Positions 59,297 through 64,000 of a stretch of DNA of 64,000 nucleotides are shown here, piece by piece; within the stretch, counting starts at the first letter, position 1; each line of letters opens with the position of its first letter. Location: NCBI GenBank assembly GCA_965204095.1, contig OZ241991.1, positions 4,836,001-4,900,000 on the forward strand, given 5' to 3'. The position numbers were made by a program, and so were the translations under genes. The notes below the pieces were generated by a model. The model worked only from the letters and a program-made list of their open reading frames with translations. It did no database searches and was not told the DNA's origin. This stretch comes from JAPPLB01 sp965204095 (GTDB lineage Bacteria > Acidobacteriota > Terriglobia > Bryobacterales > UBA6623).

Positions 59297-61219
59297 GTGC
59301 CCCGCCCGCGTTCGCCTCTCACGCTCACCTTCCATTCTTTCTCTTTGAACCCCGGTTACGAGCGCCTCACCGATGAGCGCGTAGTCGAGCGTGTTCGTGA
59401 CCTTGATCGACGCGGACGCAAGCGCGGCCTGGAGGCCATGGAACCTGAATCGGATGTCCTTGTCCGAATCGGGACGGAGCGCAATGGCAAGGGCAGGGTG
59501 ACCAAGAACGGGTATGGCGTTCTGCACCTCCCGTGGCTCGTGAATGAGCGCCCCGATTGGCCATGTATGATCGAACGCGAGGTTGCCGATATCGCGGCGG
59601 CCATCCGGGCGGCTCACGGTGTCCCGCTCAAGTACTTGATCTGGGCCGGCATGGGCGGATCTGCCGAGGACAAGGCGTTCTATCAGGCAGCAGGACTGCT
59701 CAATGGCGGCGTTCGTGTCTATCTTCTCGACTCGACCGACCCGGCGAAACTGCGCTCCATCCTCGATCACATCCAGAAGATCGACAAACAACCATTGACC
59801 AAGGCGCTGCGCAAGTGTCTGATCGTGGGGATGGCAATGGGAATGACCTCCTATGAGCCGGTGGTGAACCTCGAGAAGCTGGACGGCCTGTATCGCAAGC
59901 TCAAGATCTCCAATCAGTCGAACTTCGTCTACATGACGCTGCCCGACTCGGTACTGGACCGCTTTGCATCGAAACGCGGGTTCCGCCGGGTTTCGTTGCA
60001 GCCGGATGGCGGGAACACGACCGCCGGGCGTCACAGCGGGCCGTTGACGCGCGGCAGCCTGTACCCTCTCGCCCTCAACGGCTGCAAGCTGGATTCCTGG
60101 TTGCAAGCCACAACTCTAAGCAACAGGGAAGTCCAAGCCGCTCTGCGACTGGCCGGCTTTCTGGACGCCAATGTGCGAGCCGGCCGCGACAAACTGACAC
60201 TCTTCCTCCCGAAAAAATGGTCTGCCGGCGCCGTCTGGACCAAGCAGGACTTCGAGGAAAGCCTTGGCAAGAGCGACAAACTCGGCATCAAGATCGCCAT
60301 CCAGGAGAAGCTGAAGTTGGCCAACTACCGGTCTACGAAGGAAGAGACGCAGGACCGTTGCTTCCTGGTCGTGAATGTCGCAGGCGAGCAGAATCCGGAC
60401 AGCGTGAAGGTCGGAGTCCTGCGCCGAGCCGGCTATCCGCTGGCGGTCCTGAATCTGAGCGGAGAGTCGGCCGTCGCTCGCTACATGCAGTTCATCCACT
60501 ACGTGGTATTCGGTCTGGGCTATTTGTGGAAGATGAACTTCGTTACGCAGCCGAGCGTTGAGCTTTACAAGTCCATCGCAGCGCAGGTCCACGGCCAGGC
60601 GCTCAACCGGGGAGGCATCGAGAAGACTCCGGCATGGGAGCGGATTGCGAACTCTCCGCTGCGATTGCAATGGCGGGGTGGGCTGACCGTCAACCTGGCG
60701 GCTCTCGAAAAACTTGGCCTTATCCGCGACGACGATTTACGGGCCGAGCACGGAAACGCCGCAGCGGTCTACGCGTCGGCTCTTGACCGGCTCGTTCGAG
60801 AGGGGATCGTACGCTATGGCGAGCTGACCTATTTCGGAGACAGCCGCTATCATCGGCCCGGCATACAGTTGCGTCGGGCGCTTGACTCGTCGGCGGACCG
60901 TGTCTTTCGTTCCCGCTTGAAGATGCCTGCCGACGTTTACGAAGGCCCCGCGATGAACCACTCCTACCACGAGATGATCATTGGCCATGGGGGAGCTTTG
61001 AGCACGATTGTGCTAAGTGACAAGCAAGACACTTTCAAGAAGATCGACTACAGCCCCGATTATCATCGGGCGCAGTGGCTCGCCACAGTACTTGCCTTGC
61101 TCGAACGCGGCCGTCCTGTGATACCGCTCACCATTCGAGACCTTTCCGAGAACAGCCGCGCTACTCTCAGAGAGTTCTTCTCAGAAGTCGCCAAGCGGCT
61201 GCCAACGGGGGGGAGGTAA
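59297..61219 (+). CDS. divergent phosphoglucose isomerase-family protein
   Basis: 640 residues, longer than usual for bacterial PGI. WAGMGGSAEDKAFYQAA is the SIS/PGI GxGGS sugar-phosphate motif. LLDSTDPAKLRSILDHI and later HYVVFGLGYLWKMNFVTQPSVELYK match PGI blocks (QPxVExYK). The active-site region SYHEMIIGHG near residue 555 replaces the usual HQGT-type loop. An N-terminal 60-residue Arg-rich stretch and a winged-helix-like insert (AALEKLGLIRDDDLRA, about 475-530) are unusual. Glucose-6-phosphate isomerase activity is likely but not certain. GTG start. Confidence 0.78.
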   Translation: MPRPRSPLTLTFHSFSLNPGYERLTDERVVERVRDLDRRGRKRGLEAMEPESDVLVRIGTERNGKGRVTKNGYGVLHLPWLVNERPDWPCMIEREVADIAAAIRAAHGVPLKYLIWAGMGGSAEDKAFYQAAGLLNGGVRVYLLDSTDPAKLRSILDHIQKIDKQPLTKALRKCLIVGMAMGMTSYEPVVNLEKLDGLYRKLKISNQSNFVYMTLPDSVLDRFASKRGFRRVSLQPDGGNTTAGRHSGPLTRGSLYPLALNGCKLDSWLQATTLSNREVQAALRLAGFLDANVRAGRDKLTLFLPKKWSAGAVWTKQDFEESLGKSDKLGIKIAIQEKLKLANYRSTKEETQDRCFLVVNVAGEQNPDSVKVGVLRRAGYPLAVLNLSGESAVARYMQFIHYVVFGLGYLWKMNFVTQPSVELYKSIAAQVHGQALNRGGIEKTPAWERIANSPLRLQWRGGLTVNLAALEKLGLIRDDDLRAEHGNAAAVYASALDRLVREGIVRYGELTYFGDSRYHRPGIQLRRALDSSADRVFRSRLKMPADVYEGPAMNHSYHEMIIGHGGALSTIVLSDKQDTFKKIDYSPDYHRAQWLATVLALLERGRPVIPLTIRDLSENSRATLREFFSEVAKRLPTGGR

Positions 61220-61226
61220 GAAAGCC

Positions 61227-61361
61227 GTGAGAAAGATGAAGCTGTCCCGTGGGAAGAAGAAGAAGCAATCGTCCAAGGCGCAAGCCTTCGGGTGCTCCCT
61301 GGTCATCGTGATCTTGCTCGGATTGTTCATCTGGTTCTTCACCGCGGCCGTGTCGCCCTGA
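61227..61361 (+). CDS. small single-pass membrane protein, 44 residues
   Basis: GTG start with GGAGG about ten bases upstream. A Lys-rich N-terminus (RKMKLSRGKKKKQSSK) should stay in the cytoplasm, then one hydrophobic helix CSLVIVILLGLFIWFFTAAV. An ATG at 61236 is an alternative start. It begins eight bases after the isomerase stop and precedes the mra operon. No family is recognised. Reading frame, ribosome site and positive-inside topology together support a real gene. Confidence 0.6.
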   Translation: MRKMKLSRGKKKKQSSKAQAFGCSLVIVILLGLFIWFFTAAVSP

Positions 61362-61683
61362 GATCCCGAGTGGAAAATCAAGGGAAGCCGACGGCCCCGA
61401 GTCGGCGTCCGGTTCTGTAACTCCAACCCCCGATCCGCCTCAACCGGCCTGTTGATCGCGGAAGATGATCAAGTCGAAATTTTGCCCGAAGTGGTCGGTT
61501 TTTCGCCAGGACGCCTTGAAACTTCAAGAGACCAAGTCCGAATCGACCACCTCCGACCACTCCGAATGACTTTGGAAGAGAACCTTCAAACCACAAGATA
61601 TAGTGCCCATCCTCCACCCCATACCACATCTATTACCCTGCTCGTAAGTCCAATATTTTTTTAGAGATACAGCCCTTTTCCGC
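61362..61683. other. non-coding upstream region of mraZ
   Basis: No gene. It contains GTGGTCGG at 61491-61498 and two ACCAC (GTGGT on the minus strand) spaced ten bases apart at 61546-61550 and 61556-61560, which match the downstream mraZ boxes in inverted orientation. Confidence 0.5.
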
Positions 61684-61712
61684 TTGACATCAGCGCGGGG
61701 ATATGGGATTTT
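61684..61712 (+). promoter_or_regulatory. mraZ promoter
   Basis: TTGACA (61684-61689), a 17-base spacer and GATTTT (61707-61712). The -10 is weak. The operator boxes follow immediately. Confidence 0.55.
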
Positions 61713-61716
61713 ACTT

Positions 61717-61761
61717 GTGGTCAGCAGTGGTCAAAAGTAGACGATTCTGGCTCAGAGTGGT
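61717..61761 (+). promoter_or_regulatory. MraZ operator, five boxes at 10-bp pitch
   Basis: Boxes at 61717 GTGGT, 61727 GTGGT, 61737 GTAGA, 61747 CTGGC and 61757 GTGGT, exactly ten bases apart. MraZ is known to bind short direct repeats of this spacing (TGGGN in E. coli) upstream of its own gene. Confidence 0.7.
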
Positions 61762-61799
61762 TGATCGTTCCTCCTCAGACGGTCCTCCGGTCTTGAAAC

Positions 61800-62258
61800 A
61801 TGTTCCGAGGTACGCAGACAGGGCGGGTAGACGACAAAGGCAGACTCAAGCTGCCCGCCCTGGTCCGCTCTCGCATGGTTGAGGAGTACAGGGAACCGAA
61901 GGTGTTCATCACGAGTCTCGACGGCGAAGAGGTCAAGGTTTTCCCGCTCACGGAGTGGGAAGCCGTGGAGACCAGCTTATCGAACAAGTCGCCTGACGGC
62001 AATGAAGCCGATGGCGAGATCAAGCAAAAGATTCTGTTCCAGGTGAATCGTTTTGGAGCAGAGGAGACCTTGGACAACCAAGGCCGCATCCTTGTGCCCG
62101 CGGTTTTGCGGGAAGCCGCGGGCATGAGGGGCGAAGTCAAGATTTTATGGCAGTCGAACCATCTGTTCGTGGTGAGCGCGGCGCGCTTCGAGGAAGCGGC
62201 CGAAGAGAATCGACTGACCGCGATCGACAAGCGGTATGCGGCGAATCTGGGGGTGTGA
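61800..62258 (+). CDS. mraZ: transcriptional regulator MraZ
   Basis: 152 residues with two SpoVT/AbrB-type domains, each with its DxxxR motif: VDDKGRLKLPA and LDNQGRILVPA. It forms a ring that binds tandem repeats and represses the division/cell wall operon. It starts MFRGTQTGRV as usual. Preceded by its promoter and five operator boxes, followed three bases later by rsmH. This marks the start of the dcw cluster. Confidence 0.96.
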   Translation: MFRGTQTGRVDDKGRLKLPALVRSRMVEEYREPKVFITSLDGEEVKVFPLTEWEAVETSLSNKSPDGNEADGEIKQKILFQVNRFGAEETLDNQGRILVPAVLREAAGMRGEVKILWQSNHLFVVSAARFEEAAEENRLTAIDKRYAANLGV

Positions 62259-62261
62259 TGA

Positions 62262-63146
62262 TTGGCGCACTATCCGGTATTGCTGCCGCAGGTATTGGAG
62301 TTTTTGAACATTGACCCCTCCGGCCTATATGTGGATTGCACTTTGGGTGAGAGCCGCTATGCAGAGGCGATCTTGTCGCGCCTTGACTCGGGCCGGCTCA
62401 TCGCGATCGATTGGGACCGAGACGCGATTGAGCTGGCCCGAGGGCGGCTTCACGAGTGGAGCGGAAGAGTGAGTTTTCATCACACCAGCTACGGCGACAT
62501 TGAGGGAGTGCTGGGCTCCGAGCGCCCCCAGGGCATCGTCGCTGACCTGGGGCTTTCGCGCGGACAGTTCGAATCCGGCGCACGGGGCTTCAGCTTGCGG
62601 CGCCAGGGTCCGCTGGATATGCGGATGGACCGGAGACGGCTGCTGACAGCAGACATGATCGTGAATCAGTACGACGAGCGGCGGCTCGCGGACTTGATCT
62701 TCGAGTTTGGTGAAGAGAGGAGAAGCCGTAGAATTGCCAAGGCCATTGTTCGGGGGCGGCCGATCCGCGACACGGCTCATTTGGCCGAGATCGTGGCGCG
62801 AGCCGTCCCTCGAACACCCCGCATGAAGATTCACCCGGCCACGCGGACGTTTCAAGCGATTCGGATCGCCGTGAACGACGAGTTGGTCGAGCTGGACCGC
62901 CTCATCGAGGCGGCGCCGCCGTTGCTGGCTCCGGGCGGGCGCATGGTGGTGGTCAGTTTTCACTCGCTCGAAGACCGCCGCGTCAAGCAGTCGTTCCGCC
63001 GCTGGGCGGATCGAGATCTGCTGGCGCTTCTGACGAAGCGAGTCGTCCGTCCCGGTGAGGACGAGGTCGCCGAGAACCCGGCAAGCCGCAGCGCCAAGCT
63101 GCGCGCGGCGGAGAGGACCAAGAAGTTATGGCAGCCCCTGAACTAG
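62262..63146 (+). CDS. rsmH: 16S rRNA m4C1402 methyltransferase
   Basis: SAM-dependent enzyme of 294 residues that N4-methylates C1402 in the ribosomal P site. HYPVLLPQVLEFL opens it. GIVADLGLSRGQFE, GFSLRRQGPLDMRMD, RTFQAIRIAVNDEL and VVVSFHSLEDRRVKQSFR are strong RsmH blocks. The SAM loop reads DCTLGESRYAE instead of the usual GxGGH form, an oddity. TTG start three bases after mraZ. The 3' end overlaps ftsL by 19 bases. Second gene of the dcw operon. Confidence 0.94.
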   Translation: MAHYPVLLPQVLEFLNIDPSGLYVDCTLGESRYAEAILSRLDSGRLIAIDWDRDAIELARGRLHEWSGRVSFHHTSYGDIEGVLGSERPQGIVADLGLSRGQFESGARGFSLRRQGPLDMRMDRRRLLTADMIVNQYDERRLADLIFEFGEERRSRRIAKAIVRGRPIRDTAHLAEIVARAVPRTPRMKIHPATRTFQAIRIAVNDELVELDRLIEAAPPLLAPGGRMVVVSFHSLEDRRVKQSFRRWADRDLLALLTKRVVRPGEDEVAENPASRSAKLRAAERTKKLWQPLN

Positions 63147-63736
63147 CGATCCCGGCACGATGGGAGCCCCGGGAACTGTCTGTCGGCCCCGTCGAGGTAA
63201 CGAGGACGGCCGGGCATCGAGCCGCCCGCAGACCCCTGCCCGAGCCTGCCCGCGATGAGTTCGTTTACGACGGAGCCGGCGTGGGACGCGCCGCGCGGGC
63301 GGGGCTTTCCCGGCGACCGGTTTCTTCCCGCCCATTCCCGATGGAGAACGTATACTTCCACGTCAAGAATTTGGACAACTCGAACTTGCGGCGGCGGCCA
63401 GACCCGAGAGACAAGGTCGTCTGGTCACGGTTGGTCGTCGGCGGTTTGCTGGGCCTCGTCATGATGATCCTGACCTTCACCCCGCGGCCGCTTTTGAGGC
63501 AGTCGGGGTATCGCCTCGAGAAGCTGAGCGAAACGCACCAGTCGCTGGTCGAGATTCAAGACCAGCTCCGCGTTCGCCAAGCGAGGTTGAGTGACCTTCG
63601 CCGGGTGGCGGACCTCGCCGGACGGCAGGGATTGGAGCAGACGCCGCCGGAGCGTTTTGCCTGGCAGAACCGGACGATATCCCCGGTATCACAGGAAGAC
63701 GAATTGGCTTGGAACCGGAGGAATGCGCAGCCCTGA
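63128..63736 (+). CDS. ftsL: cell division protein FtsL-like
   Basis: 202 residues if started at 63128; an internal ATG at 63341 gives 131 residues, closer to the usual FtsL size. After a proline/arginine-rich N-terminus comes VYFHVKNLDNSNLRRRPDP, a single membrane helix (VVGGLLGLVMMILTF) and a coiled coil (LEKLSETHQSLVEIQDQLRVRQARLSDLRR). FtsL joins FtsB and FtsQ to activate septal PBP3/FtsW. Assignment rests on position between rsmH and ftsI plus topology, since FtsL sequence is poorly conserved. Confidence 0.82.
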   Translation: MAAPELAIPARWEPRELSVGPVEVTRTAGHRAARRPLPEPARDEFVYDGAGVGRAARAGLSRRPVSSRPFPMENVYFHVKNLDNSNLRRRPDPRDKVVWSRLVVGGLLGLVMMILTFTPRPLLRQSGYRLEKLSETHQSLVEIQDQLRVRQARLSDLRRVADLAGRQGLEQTPPERFAWQNRTISPVSQEDELAWNRRNAQP

Positions 63737-63804
63737 ACGAGGTGAGAGCCAAAACTCTCTCTGACGGCTCGCCATCACGGCGGCCCGAGTAATCAGAGTC
63801 ATTC

Positions 63805-64000
63805 ATGGCAGGTCGCCGGAACAGAGACCGACCCCCCAGCGACCGAGGCTTTTGGACGCGGCTGCGCCTGTCGGCTCGCGCACTGTACGAGTTTCAGAGC
63901 CTTCCCCCTTTTCGACTTTTCGTATTCGCTCTGACGGCCGGCTTGTGGCTGGCGCTGATCGTCGTTCGTCTTTGGGACCTACAGATCCGTCAAGCTCCTC
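63805..64000 (+). CDS. ftsI: septal peptidoglycan transpeptidase FtsI, 5' end only
   Basis: The first 65 residues of a class B penicillin-binding protein, cut by the window end. A basic N-terminus is followed by a membrane segment FVFALTAGLWLALIVVRLWDLQI, typical of the FtsI/PBP3 anchor just before the pedestal domain. Position after ftsL in the dcw order supports it. The catalytic domain lies outside the window. Confidence 0.85.
   Translation, partial: MAGRRNRDRPPSDRGFWTRLRLSARALYEFQSLPPFRLFVFALTAGLWLALIVVRLWDLQIRQAP

Overview
The window looks like a chromosome segment of a Gram-negative acidobacterium, probably near Bryobacterales/Solibacteres. This assignment is inference from gene families, not from a marker-gene tree. 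lpxD and the LPS-type glycosyltransferases imply an outer membrane. Sulfatases, an ASPIC/UnbV FG-GAP protein, two PSCyt1-DUF1549-LamG-DUF1553 plus DUF1501 pairs, a PQQ-type sugar dehydrogenase with fused cytochrome c sites, and a propeller-DUF3604 protein are typical of Acidobacteriota, Planctomycetota and Verrucomicrobiota. The DNA is GC-rich, and GTG and TTG starts are frequent.

Layout. 0-14.5 kb: a CocE-type hydrolase fragment, a sulfatase, a Gfo/Idh/MocA oxidoreductase, a compact run of two glycosyltransferases, prepilin peptidase and lpxD, then a tandem-domain esterase divergent from cysteine synthase and a YeiH-type transporter, a second sulfatase and msrA. 14.5-41.4 kb: secreted catabolic genes (NTF2-like, ASPIC, two cytochrome/DUF1501 operons, aldose epimerase, DUF3604, sialidase-like) mixed with tRNA-Arg(UCU), a kamA-like radical SAM gene, hfq-hflX and a truncated haemoglobin. 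41.4-45.4 kb: a toxin-antitoxin island with intact and broken modules (HicBA twice, DUF433/DUF5615, HigBA) around a DUF6602 nuclease-like gene. 45.9-59 kb: sugar dehydrogenase, pyruvate carboxylase, glutaredoxin, thioredoxin reductase, MauG-type peroxidase, mqnE (futalosine menaquinone route), VapBC and argD. 59-64 kb: a divergent phosphoglucose isomerase, a 44-residue membrane protein, and the division cluster mraZ-rsmH-ftsL-ftsI, cut by the window end.

The most striking feature is a family of MITE-like elements (core about 176 bp, longer variants up to 235 bp) between 14.5 and 54.3 kb: 12 insertions plus an outer element split by one of them. Termini are inverted (CCTGCATTTCTCACCAC). Seven copies have identical 4-bp direct flanks of the form YTAR (CTAG, CTAA, TTAG). 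One copy is nested inside another, with the empty site visible elsewhere in the window. Every copy lies in the same orientation, and five insertions sit exactly at a stop codon, which the YTAR target supplies. No transposase gene is present, so the family is non-autonomous here. The elements are modular (interchangeable internal segments and loops), and one module carries heptanucleotide arrays (GTGNYTC)n that also occur alone in a 1.3-kb gene-free region together with two 10-bp tandem arrays.

Regulatory sites that can be read directly include five GTGGT-like boxes at 10-bp pitch before mraZ, a palindromic operator before higBA, and a palindrome inside a promoter that would give a leaderless vapBC transcript.
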